Assembly (NCBI GenBank): GCA_946479475.1
Contig: CAMLGG010000138.1
Span: forward strand, 1-13,960
Length of the DNA: 13,960 nucleotides
Direction of reading: 5' to 3'
DNA from: an uncultured Ideonella sp.
GTDB taxonomy: Bacteria > Pseudomonadota > Gammaproteobacteria > Burkholderiales > Burkholderiaceae
Shown: in pieces, positions 1-5,842 of the stretch
How the letters are laid out: each line of letters opens with the position of its first letter
Position numbering within the stretch: the first letter of the stretch is position 1
Program-made: the position numbers and the translations under genes
The notes under the pieces: model-generated
The model's input: the letters and a program-made list of their open reading frames with translations, nothing else
The model's database searches: none
What the model was told of the DNA's origin: nothing

Positions 1-1080
1 TTCTACGACTACGCCGATTCCGGCTCGTGGACCGAGGGCACCTACCGCGCCAACGAAGCGGACTTCGGCAAGATCCTGCTGCGCCAGCGGGTGGCGGTGA
101 ACATGGAAGGCCGCTCGACCGAGACTACGATGATCGGCCAGAAGGTCTCGATGCCCGTGGCCATCGCGCCCACGGGCCTCACCGGCATGCAGCATGCGGA
201 CGGCGAGATCCTCGCGGCCCGCGCGGCCGAGAAGTTCGGCGTGCCCTTCACGCTGTCGACGATGAGCATCTGCTCGATCGAGGACGTCGCGGCCCACACC
301 GCCCAGCCCTTCTGGTTCCAGCTCTACGTGATGCGCGACCGCGACTTCATCGAGCGCCTGATCGAGCGGGCCCGGGCCGCGAAGTGCTCGGCCCTGATGC
401 TGACGCTGGACCTGCAGATCCTCGGCCAGCGCCACAAGGACCTGAAGAACGGCCTGTCCGCGCCGCCCAAGCCGACGCTGGCCAACATGATCAACCTGGC
501 CACCAAGCCGCGCTGGTGCCTCGGCATGCTGGGCACGAAGCGCCGCAGCTTCGGCAACATCGTCGGCCATGCCAAGGGCGTGGGCGACCTGTCCTCGCTT
601 TCGGCCTGGACGGCCGAGCAGTTCGACCCGCGCCTGTCGTGGGCCGACGTGGAGTGGATCAAGAAGCGCTGGGGCGGCAAGCTCATCCTCAAGGGCATCA
701 TGGACGCCGAGGACGCGAAGCTCGCCGCCGACAGCGGCGCCGACGCCCTTATCGTCAGCAACCACGGCGGCCGCCAGCTCGACGGTGCGCCCTCGTCGAT
801 CCAGGCGCTGCCGGCCATCGCCGACGCGGTGGGCTCGCGCATCGAGGTCTGGATGGACGGCGGCATCCGCTCCGGCCAGGACGTGCTCAAGGCCCGCGCC
901 CTCGGTGCCCGCGGCACGCTCATCGGCCGCGCCTTCCTCTACGGCCTCGGCGCGATGGGCGAGCAGGGCGTGACCAAGGCGCTGGAGATCATCCAGCGCG
1001 AGCTCGACCTGACGATGGCCTTCTGCGGCCACACGAAGATCGACAACGTCGACCGCGGGATCCTGCTGCCGGTGAGTTGA
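1..1080 (+). CDS. lldD: FMN-dependent L-lactate / alpha-hydroxy-acid dehydrogenase, 5'-truncated by window edge
   Basis: The reading frame is open from base 1 (F-Y-D-Y-A-D-S-G-S) to a TGA at 1078-1080, giving 359 visible residues; the family is usually about 380 long, so only some 20-25 N-terminal residues lie outside the window. Family landmarks seen in order are the YADSGSWTEGTYRAN N-terminal segment, PVAIAPTG near codon 55, the SNHGGRQLDGAPS segment with the catalytic histidine at 763-765, and the C-terminal FMN-phosphate segment DGGIRSGQDVLKA followed by GTLIGRAFLYG. Members oxidise L-lactate or other 2-hydroxy acids to 2-oxo acids with FMN, feeding electrons to the quinone pool or to oxygen at the inner membrane. 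The substrate cannot be fixed from sequence; lactate is the best guess because of the N-terminal segment. No downstream partner gene shares its strand as an obvious operon: a new promoter starts 15 bp after its stop. Confidence 0.93.
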   Translation, partial: FYDYADSGSWTEGTYRANEADFGKILLRQRVAVNMEGRSTETTMIGQKVSMPVAIAPTGLTGMQHADGEILAARAAEKFGVPFTLSTMSICSIEDVAAHTAQPFWFQLYVMRDRDFIERLIERARAAKCSALMLTLDLQILGQRHKDLKNGLSAPPKPTLANMINLATKPRWCLGMLGTKRRSFGNIVGHAKGVGDLSSLSAWTAEQFDPRLSWADVEWIKKRWGGKLILKGIMDAEDAKLAADSGADALIVSNHGGRQLDGAPSSIQALPAIADAVGSRIEVWMDGGIRSGQDVLKARALGARGTLIGRAFLYGLGAMGEQGVTKALEIIQRELDLTMAFCGHTKIDNVDRGILLPVS

Positions 1081-1095
1081 CGCGGCCTGGCGCCC

Positions 1096-1129
1096 GTTCA
1101 GGCGAGGTTCATGCGTGTCGCTCCACACT
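1096..1129 (+). promoter_or_regulatory. Predicted response-regulator operator plus -10 for the 53-aa membrane peptide gene
   Basis: Two half-sites, GTTCAG (1096-1101) and GTTCAT (1107-1112), are direct repeats 11 bp apart, and a -10-like CACACT lies at 1124-1129. The TTCA-to-TTCA and TTCA-to-minus-10 distances (11 and 16 bp) are identical in the two promoters at 4789-4822 and 4828-4861. The geometry matches the 6+5+6 direct repeat bound by PmrA/QseB-type OmpR regulators, with C in place of the usual A inside the half-site. Binding by the regulator encoded at 3772-4431 is inferred. Confidence 0.68.
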
Positions 1130-1160
1130 GGCCCCGTCGATCATTTCAACGGAGCCCCTC

Positions 1161-1322
1161 ATGCACGCCGAACTGCACAGCTTCCTGTCCCGCCTCGCCG
1201 GCACCGTCGTGCTGGCCCTGGCCCCGGTGGTCTTCACGGCCTTCGTCTCGATGCCGCTGAGCCTGAACCGCCATCCCGCGGAACCGGTCGCCGTCAAGCT
1301 CGAACCACGGCACATGACCTGA
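1161..1322 (+). CDS. Small single-pass membrane protein (53 aa)
   Basis: ATG at 1161 follows a GGAG at 1151-1154 (6 nt spacing) and the frame ends in TGA at 1320-1322. The peptide has a short polar N-terminus (MHAELHSFLSRLAG), one hydrophobic stretch from about residue 14 to 35 and a polar tail ending EPRHMT. I do not recognise a named family. It could be a membrane micropeptide or an exported peptide with an uncleaved signal. It has its own promoter that copies the architecture of the cytochrome operon promoter, so it is probably co-regulated with that operon. It converges on the CDF transporter gene with only 13 bp between the stops. The promoter, ribosome-binding site and correctly placed hydrophobic segment argue that it is real despite its size. 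Confidence 0.65.
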   Translation: MHAELHSFLSRLAGTVVLALAPVVFTAFVSMPLSLNRHPAEPVAVKLEPRHMT

Positions 1323-1335
1323 GGACCACCCCGGC

Positions 1336-2292
1336 TCAGGCGTTCGCGCCGCCTGTGGGCGCGTGATCGAGGTCGGGCCGGCGCCACGGGTCGACGTGGG
1401 TCATGAGGTTGAGGACACGGTGCCTCTGCATCACCCGGCTGCGAGCGTCCACGGCGATGTCGTGGCCGGCCTCGACGCTGAGCGAGGCGTCGACCTCCAG
1501 GTGCGCGTCGACCACCACCATGTCGCCCATCTTGCGGGTGCGGATGTCGTGGACGCCATGGACGCCCGGCGTCTGCTCCAGCGTCTGCCGGATGGCGGCG
1601 ATCTCCTCCTCGTCGATGGCGCGGTCCATCAGGTCGTGCAGGGCGTCCCAGCCGAACTCCCAGCCCATCTTCGCCACCATGAAGCCGACGATGGCGGCCG
1701 CGATGGGATCGAGGATCGGGTAGCCGGCGAGATTGCCGGCGATGCCCACCCCCACGACGAGCGACGATGCCGCGTCGGAGCGCGCATGCCAGGCGTTGGC
1801 CACGAGCATGCTCGACTTGACCCGCTTGGCCACCGAGAGCATGTAGCGGAACAGCAGTTCCTTGGCGACCAGCGCACCGCCGGCGACCCACAGCGCGGCC
1901 ACGTGGACCTGCTGGACCGACTCCGGCCTCTCGAGCTTCAGGAAGGCGGACCACAGCATGCCGAGGCCGACGCCGAGCAGGAGCGCGCCCAGCACCAGCG
2001 AGGCCGCCGTCTCGTAGCGGTGGTGTCCATAAGGATGGTCGGCGTCGGCGTCCTTCTGGCTGTGATGGCTCGCCAGCAGCACGACGAAATCGGCCACCAG
2101 GTCCGACAGCGAGTGGATGCCGTCGGCGATCAGGCCCTGGGAGCGGGCGAGAACCCCGGCGGCGATCTGGGTCGAGGTCAGGGCCAGGTTGACCCCCACG
2201 CTGACCCAGGTGCTGCGGGAGGCGGCGGCGGCCCGCTCCGCCGGGGTGTGGCCCGAGTCCTCCGTGTCTTCGGGCAGGTTCGTGAACTGCAT
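1336..2292 (-). CDS. Cation diffusion facilitator (CDF) family metal exporter
   Basis: A 318-residue protein, normal length for the family. CDF proteins are inner-membrane antiporters that exchange cytoplasmic Zn2+, Fe2+ or similar metals for protons. The N-terminal membrane domain carries the transport-site motif HSLSD (H60, D64) and, in the fifth membrane segment, HARSD (H169, D173); the conserved DHPYGHHRYE loop is at 85-94, and the cytoplasmic C-terminal domain (about 230-305) includes GVHDIRTRKMGDMVVVDAHL. An HxxxD/HxxxD pair is typical of zinc-type CDFs, whereas FieF has DxxxD/HxxxD, so zinc is the favoured but unproven substrate. The start at 2292 is the only ATG in front of the domain; it has a poor ribosome-binding site. 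It lies 46 bp after the sensor kinase stop on the same strand and is probably the last gene of the PepSY-regulator-kinase operon. Confidence 0.9.
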   Translation of the reverse strand: MQFTNLPEDTEDSGHTPAERAAAASRSTWVSVGVNLALTSTQIAAGVLARSQGLIADGIHSLSDLVADFVVLLASHHSQKDADADHPYGHHRYETAASLVLGALLLGVGLGMLWSAFLKLERPESVQQVHVAALWVAGGALVAKELLFRYMLSVAKRVKSSMLVANAWHARSDAASSLVVGVGIAGNLAGYPILDPIAAAIVGFMVAKMGWEFGWDALHDLMDRAIDEEEIAAIRQTLEQTPGVHGVHDIRTRKMGDMVVVDAHLEVDASLSVEAGHDIAVDARSRVMQRHRVLNLMTHVDPWRRPDLDHAPTGGANA

Positions 2293-2338
2293 CGCTGGCT
2301 GGTGGTCGTCGTGTGAATGGCTTGGATGAACGCCGGGC

Positions 2339-3775
2339 TCAGCCCGCCGCGGGCAGCGAGAGACGGGCGCTGAGGCCGCCTGCCTCGGCGGCGTCGAGGG
2401 CGAGGTCGCCGCCGTACAGGCGAGCCAGGTCCAGCACGATCGCCAGGCCCAGGCCGCTGCCGGCACTGCTCTCGTCCAGCCGGACACCGCGCTGAAGGAC
2501 TGCCTCGCGCTGCTCGGGCGCGATGCCCGGCCCGTCGTCGTCGACGCTGATGTGCAGCCACGCTCCTTCCCGCCGGGCGCGGACGGAGACGGCGCTTCGC
2601 GCACTGCGGCAGGCGTTGTCCAGCAGGTTGCCGAGCATCTCCTGCAGGTCCTGCTCCTCGCCGGCGAAGGCCAGGTCGGCGGAGATCTCTTCGATGCCCA
2701 GGTCGAGGTGCCTGTCGGCGTGCAGGCGGTCCATGGCCCGCATGATGCCGGCCAGGACCGGCTCGAGGCGGGTCCGCTGCCCGGGCACACGCTGCGTGGC
2801 AGCGGCGCGCGCCCGCGCGAGATGCCACTGCATGTGGCGTTCGGCGGCCTGGACCTGCTCGGCGACCAATGTCGAGAACTCGGATGGCCCGGCCCGGCGG
2901 GCCGCCTGCCCGAGGATGGCCAGCGGCGTCTTCAGGGCATGGGCGAGATTGCCGGCCTGGGCACGGGCCCGCTCCACGACCTCCGCATTGCGGTCGAGCA
3001 CGCCGTTGAACTCGTCGATCAAAGGCTGCACCTCGGCCGGGAATCGGCCGACCAGGCGCTGCTCCTCGCCCGCCCGCACGCGCTGCAGCCCGCGTTGCAT
3101 CGTCCTGAGCGGAGCCAGCCCGACGGCCACCTGCGCCAGCGCGGCCAGGGCCAGCAGCACGCCCAGGCCGGCGAGCGAGGCCGTCAGCACGCCGGTGAAT
3201 CGCTCGACCGCCTCGGCGGCTTCATGCGTGTCGCCTGCGACGACCAGCCGCCATCGCGTTTCGCCCGGCTCGGGGGCCTGCAGAGATCGCTCGACCACAC
3301 GAAGCTTCTCGCCCCGCGGCCCGGCGAGGGCATGGCGATGCACCGCGCCGTCGGCCAGGGCGTCCGCGGGCAGCGGCAGCTCGGCGTCCCACAGCGAGCG
3401 CGAACGCAGGACGGCGCGAGGCGTGCCCGGTTCGGCCGGCAGGCGCTCGACCTGCCAGTACAGGCCGGAATACGGCTTCTCCCAGCGGGGGTCGCTCATG
3501 CCCGGCGCAGCGATGAAGGGGCGGCCGTCGGCATCGAACTCCAGGCGCGCGCTCAGCTGGTCCAGCTGCTGCCCCAGCGCGAGGTCGAACTGCTGCAGCA
3601 CATGGTCGCGGAACAGCCCGGCGAGCCACCAATGCGCGCCGGCGAGGGCCACGACGAGCGTGGCGAGCGTCGCGGCCAGCAGCCGCAGCCGCAGCGAGCC
3701 GCCGCGTGGGCTCGCTGGCGCACCCTCGGGCCTGCGGCCCGGTCCCTCCGGGAGGGAATGAGCCCCAGCGCTCAT
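2339..3775 (-). CDS. QseC/PmrB-like sensor histidine kinase
   Basis: A 478-residue inner-membrane kinase. A first membrane segment (about 29-52) is followed by a periplasmic domain (about 53-194) containing DPRWEKPYSGLYWQ, a second membrane segment (about 195-220) and a HAMP-like linker. The dimerisation/phosphoacceptor helix has NLAHALKTPLAIL with the phospho-histidine at H279. The ATPase domain shows the N-box LLDNACRSA (N387), the G1 box DDDGPGIAPE (412-421) and the G2 box GSGLGLAIV (439-447). The ATG at 3775 overlaps the response-regulator stop (ATGA), so translation is coupled. It should phosphorylate the adjacent regulator. The signal is unknown; the neighbouring PepSY protein, CDF exporter and oxygen-binding-type cytochrome suggest a periplasmic redox, oxygen/NO or metal cue, but this is inference. 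Overall domain order resembles QseC, though it is too divergent to name. Confidence 0.93.
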   Translation of the reverse strand: MSAGAHSLPEGPGRRPEGAPASPRGGSLRLRLLAATLATLVVALAGAHWWLAGLFRDHVLQQFDLALGQQLDQLSARLEFDADGRPFIAAPGMSDPRWEKPYSGLYWQVERLPAEPGTPRAVLRSRSLWDAELPLPADALADGAVHRHALAGPRGEKLRVVERSLQAPEPGETRWRLVVAGDTHEAAEAVERFTGVLTASLAGLGVLLALAALAQVAVGLAPLRTMQRGLQRVRAGEEQRLVGRFPAEVQPLIDEFNGVLDRNAEVVERARAQAGNLAHALKTPLAILGQAARRAGPSEFSTLVAEQVQAAERHMQWHLARARAAATQRVPGQRTRLEPVLAGIMRAMDRLHADRHLDLGIEEISADLAFAGEEQDLQEMLGNLLDNACRSARSAVSVRARREGAWLHISVDDDGPGIAPEQREAVLQRGVRLDESSAGSGLGLAIVLDLARLYGGDLALDAAEAGGLSARLSLPAAG

Positions 3776-4431
3776 GCCGCCACCAGTCGGTAGCCCTGGC
3801 CGCGTACCGTCTCGATGGTCCCCGGCGGCAGCTTCTTGCGCAGGCGGCCCACGAAGACCTCGATCGTGTTGGAGTCGCGGTCGAAGTCCTGGGCGTAGAT
3901 GTGCTCGGTCAGCTCGGTGCGCGAGACCACCGCGCCCGGCCGGTGCATCAGGTAGTCCAGCACCTTGAACTCGTGGCTGGTGAGCGTCACCGCCTGGCCT
4001 CGCAGCGTGACCTTGCCGCTGCGCGTGTCCAGCGCGACATCGCCACAGCGCAGCACGGGCGAGGCATGGCCGGAGGCCCGTCGGATGAGGCTGCGAAGTC
4101 GCGCAAGCAGCTCTTCCATGTGGAAGGGCTTGGCGAGGTAGTCGTCGGCGCCGGCATCGATGCCGGCCACCTTCTCGCTCCAGTTGTCGCGGGCGGTCAG
4201 GATGAGGACCGGCATGGTCCGGCCGGCTTCGCGCCAGCGCTTGAGCACGGTGAGCCCGTCCAGCACGGGCAGGCCGAGATCGAGGACGACGCCGTCGTAG
4301 GCGCCCGTGTCGCCCTGGAAATGCGCGTCACGCCCGTTGTCGGCTTCGTCCACGACATAGCCCGCCTCCTCGAGGCCGGCGCGAAGCTGGGCGCGCAGCG
4401 TGGAGTCGTCTTCGACCAGGAGGATCCGCAC
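3772..4431 (-). CDS. OmpR/QseB-family response regulator
   Basis: A 219-residue two-domain regulator. The receiver domain (1-115) has the acidic pair D8/D9, phosphoacceptor D51 in VVLDLGLPVLDG, T79 and K101 in YLAKPF. The C-terminal winged-helix DNA-binding domain (about 125-218) ends with DSNTIEVFVGRLRKKL and ETVRGQGYRLV, the recognition-helix region typical of QseB/PmrA/TctD-type members. The start is GTG (4429-4431), 14 bp after the PepSY stop, with a weak ribosome-binding site, so co-translation with PepSY is likely. The kinase gene follows with a 4-bp ATGA overlap. Three PmrA/QseB-like direct-repeat operators in this window (1096-1112, 4806-4822, 4828-4844) are the obvious candidate targets, including its own operon. 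Confidence 0.95.
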   Translation of the reverse strand: MRILLVEDDSTLRAQLRAGLEEAGYVVDEADNGRDAHFQGDTGAYDGVVLDLGLPVLDGLTVLKRWREAGRTMPVLILTARDNWSEKVAGIDAGADDYLAKPFHMEELLARLRSLIRRASGHASPVLRCGDVALDTRSGKVTLRGQAVTLTSHEFKVLDYLMHRPGAVVSRTELTEHIYAQDFDRDSNTIEVFVGRLRKKLPPGTIETVRGQGYRLVAA

Positions 4432-4445
4432 GGCTGCCCAGCGTA

Positions 4446-4781
4446 TCAGCGGCGTTCCCGCTGCCTTTGCGGACGCTCAAGGCGGCGCAGCACCTCGCCG
4501 CTGGCCGCATCGAGCTCGAGCTTGACCAGGCGGCCGCCCGGCTCGATCAGCTTGATCTCGTAGAGCCAGCGCCCTTGCTCCTGCTCCAGCTCGACCTCCA
4601 GCACCTGGCCGGGATGCTCGCGCTCCAGGCGCTCGAGCACGGCCTTCAACGACAGCACCTGGCCCGCCTGCACGGCAGCGCGTGCGCGGTCCTGCTCGGT
4701 GTCTGCCGCATCGGCCCATGCGGGCGGCATGCCCGCCAGCAGCGACAGCAAGGCGGCGAAGAAGGGGCGAAGGACGTTCAC
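4446..4781 (-). CDS. PepSY-domain exported protein
   Basis: A 111-residue protein with a Sec signal peptide (hydrophobic core about 5-18, likely cleavage after AWA at residue 23) and one PepSY domain (about 35-105) that includes LKAVLERLEREHPGQVLEVELE and LVKLELDAASGEVLRR. PepSY domains occur in periplasmic or extracytoplasmic inhibitors and in proteins next to two-component systems; a role as a periplasmic accessory or modulator of the adjacent kinase is plausible but inferred. The start is GTG at 4779-4781. The predicted -10 hexamer ends only 7 bp upstream of it, so the mRNA may be leaderless. It is the first gene of the operon that continues with the response regulator, the kinase and the CDF transporter. 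The strongly charged C-terminus (RPQRQRERR) is typical of such proteins. Confidence 0.85.
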   Translation of the reverse strand: MNVLRPFFAALLSLLAGMPPAWADAADTEQDRARAAVQAGQVLSLKAVLERLEREHPGQVLEVELEQEQGRWLYEIKLIEPGGRLVKLELDAASGEVLRRLERPQRQRERR

Positions 4782-4788
4782 GCCGGCG

Positions 4789-4822
4789 ATTGTCCGCGGG
4801 CGAAGCTGAACCGCCGATGAAC
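4789..4822 (-). promoter_or_regulatory. Predicted autoregulated promoter of the PepSY-regulator-kinase-CDF operon
   Basis: Read on the minus strand, GTTCAT (4822-4817) and GTTCAG (4811-4806) form a direct repeat with 11-bp period, and GACAAT, a fair -10 hexamer, is at 4794-4789, exactly 16 bp from the second TTCA. The layout is the same as the promoters at 1096-1129 and 4828-4861. It is divergent from the cytochrome promoter, with only 5 bp between the two operators. Regulation by the response regulator of this operon is inferred. Confidence 0.68.
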
Positions 4823-4827
4823 GCCGG

Positions 4828-4861
4828 CTTCAGGCGCGGTTCAAGCACGGCTTCGCACACT
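4828..4861 (+). promoter_or_regulatory. Predicted response-regulator-dependent promoter of the SHP-DHC-cytochrome b operon
   Basis: CTTCAG (4828-4833) and GTTCAA (4839-4844) are direct repeats with 11-bp period, and CACACT is at 4856-4861 as the -10. The block from 4828 to 4870 is strikingly similar to 1096-1138. The second half-site sits where a -35 element would be, as in class II activation by PmrA/QseB-type regulators. No good -35 hexamer is visible, consistent with activator dependence. Predicted transcription start about 4868, leader about 22 nt. Confidence 0.7.
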
Positions 4862-4889
4862 GGCTCCGTCACCTCCCCAGGAGCCCGCC

Positions 4890-5306
4890 TTGAAGATCCG
4901 CCCCATCGCATCAGCCGTCCTGTTCGCCACACTCGCCGCGGGCCTGAGCCTGCCGGCCAGCGCCGGCGACACGTCGATCGCCCAGCAGCTGGCTCACTGG
5001 AGCGCGCAAGCCGGCGCCCCCGGCGACGCCGCGCGCGGCCAGGCCTTCTTCAACAGCCGGCACGGGCAGGAGTGGTCATGCTCCTCGTGCCACGGCAGCC
5101 CGCCCACCGGCCTGGGCAAGCACGCGAGCACCGGCAAGACGATCGAGCCGCTGGCGCCTGGCTTCAACGCGCAGAGATTCACCGAAGTAGCCAAGGTGGA
5201 GAAATGGTTCCGCCGCAACTGCAAGGACGTGGTGTCCCGCGAGTGCAGCCCCGGCGAAAAGGCCGATGTGCTCGCCTATCTCGGCGGCCTGAAGCCGGCC
5301 CGTTGA
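4890..5306 (+). CDS. shp: SHP-type (DUF1924) monoheme cytochrome c
   Basis: A 138-residue precursor with a signal peptide cleaved after ASA (residue 25), leaving a mature cytochrome of about 113 residues, the size of sphaeroides heme protein. One c-type heme site, CSSCH (C64, C67, H68), is present. The C-terminal part has RRNCKDVVSREC: N110 is at the place of the unusual asparagine heme ligand of SHP that is displaced when O2 or NO binds, and C111/C119 match its disulfide. The start is TTG at 4890-4892, chosen because AGGAG (4879-4883) lies 6 nt before it and the signal peptide begins there. It is the first gene of a cytochrome operon with DHC (14 bp gap) and cytochrome b. The protein should be periplasmic and exchange electrons with DHC; the physiological substrate of SHP proteins is not settled. 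Family assignment is from motif and context recall. Confidence 0.87.
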   Translation: MKIRPIASAVLFATLAAGLSLPASAGDTSIAQQLAHWSAQAGAPGDAARGQAFFNSRHGQEWSCSSCHGSPPTGLGKHASTGKTIEPLAPGFNAQRFTEVAKVEKWFRRNCKDVVSRECSPGEKADVLAYLGGLKPAR

Positions 5307-5320
5307 AGAGGAGCGCCGCG

Positions 5321-5824
5321 ATGAACGCATTGCTTTCACGTGCCCTGGTGGCCACCGGTCTCGCGCTCCTCATGCCATCGGCCTTCGCAGACGGCGTGGC
5401 GATGCCGCGCACCGTGCCGAAGAACTACCGGCAGGAGTGCGCCTCCTGCCACGTCGCCTATCCCCCGGGCATGCTGCCGGCCCGCTCCTGGCAGCGCGTC
5501 ATGAACGGACTGGAACGCCACTACGGGACCGATGCCTCGCTCGACCCGGCCACCGTCCAGCAGCTGAGCGCCTGGCTGCAGGCCAACGCCGGGACCTACA
5601 AGCGGGTGGCCGAGGAGCCGCCGCAGGACCGCATCACCCGCTCGGCCTGGTTCGAGCGCAAACACCGCCAGATCGAGCCGGAGGTCTGGCAACTGCCGAG
5701 CGTGAAGAGCGCGGCCAACTGCGCCGCCTGCCACGTCGGGGCCGAGCAGGGCCGATTCGACGACGACTCGCTTCGCCTGCCCGCCGGGCTGACGCCGCGG
5801 CAGCGCGGCGCCTTCAGCGATTGA
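5321..5824 (+). CDS. dhc: Diheme cytochrome c (DHC family)
   Basis: A 167-residue precursor with a signal peptide (cleavage probably after AFA, residue 23) and two c-type heme motifs, CASCH (C40, C43, H44) and CAACH (C134, C137, H138), placed near the two ends of the mature chain as in the DHC family. DHC is a periplasmic electron carrier that forms a complex with SHP and links it to a membrane cytochrome b. Start ATG 5321 is preceded by AAGAGGAG (5306-5313). It sits 14 bp after the SHP gene and 18 bp before the cytochrome b gene on the same strand, so all three are almost certainly one transcript driven from the promoter at about 4.85 kb. Confidence 0.9.
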   Translation: MNALLSRALVATGLALLMPSAFADGVAMPRTVPKNYRQECASCHVAYPPGMLPARSWQRVMNGLERHYGTDASLDPATVQQLSAWLQANAGTYKRVAEEPPQDRITRSAWFERKHRQIEPEVWQLPSVKSAANCAACHVGAEQGRFDDDSLRLPAGLTPRQRGAFSD

Positions 5825-5842
5825 TGCCCGCAGGAGGTCCAC

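Noticed and set aside
27..1322. A 431-codon plus-strand frame overlapping the lactate dehydrogenase
   Set aside because: The first 1.05 kb is a shifted reading of lldD without protein character; only its last 53 codons (1161-1322), with their own ribosome-binding site and promoter, are accepted.
1363..2316. A 317-codon plus-strand frame
   Set aside because: It is antisense to the CDF transporter, with His/Asp/Val-rich low-complexity composition and no motif.
2523..3793. Plus-strand frames of about 410 codons over the sensor kinase gene
   Set aside because: They are antisense to conserved kinase boxes; no ribosome-binding site or domain.
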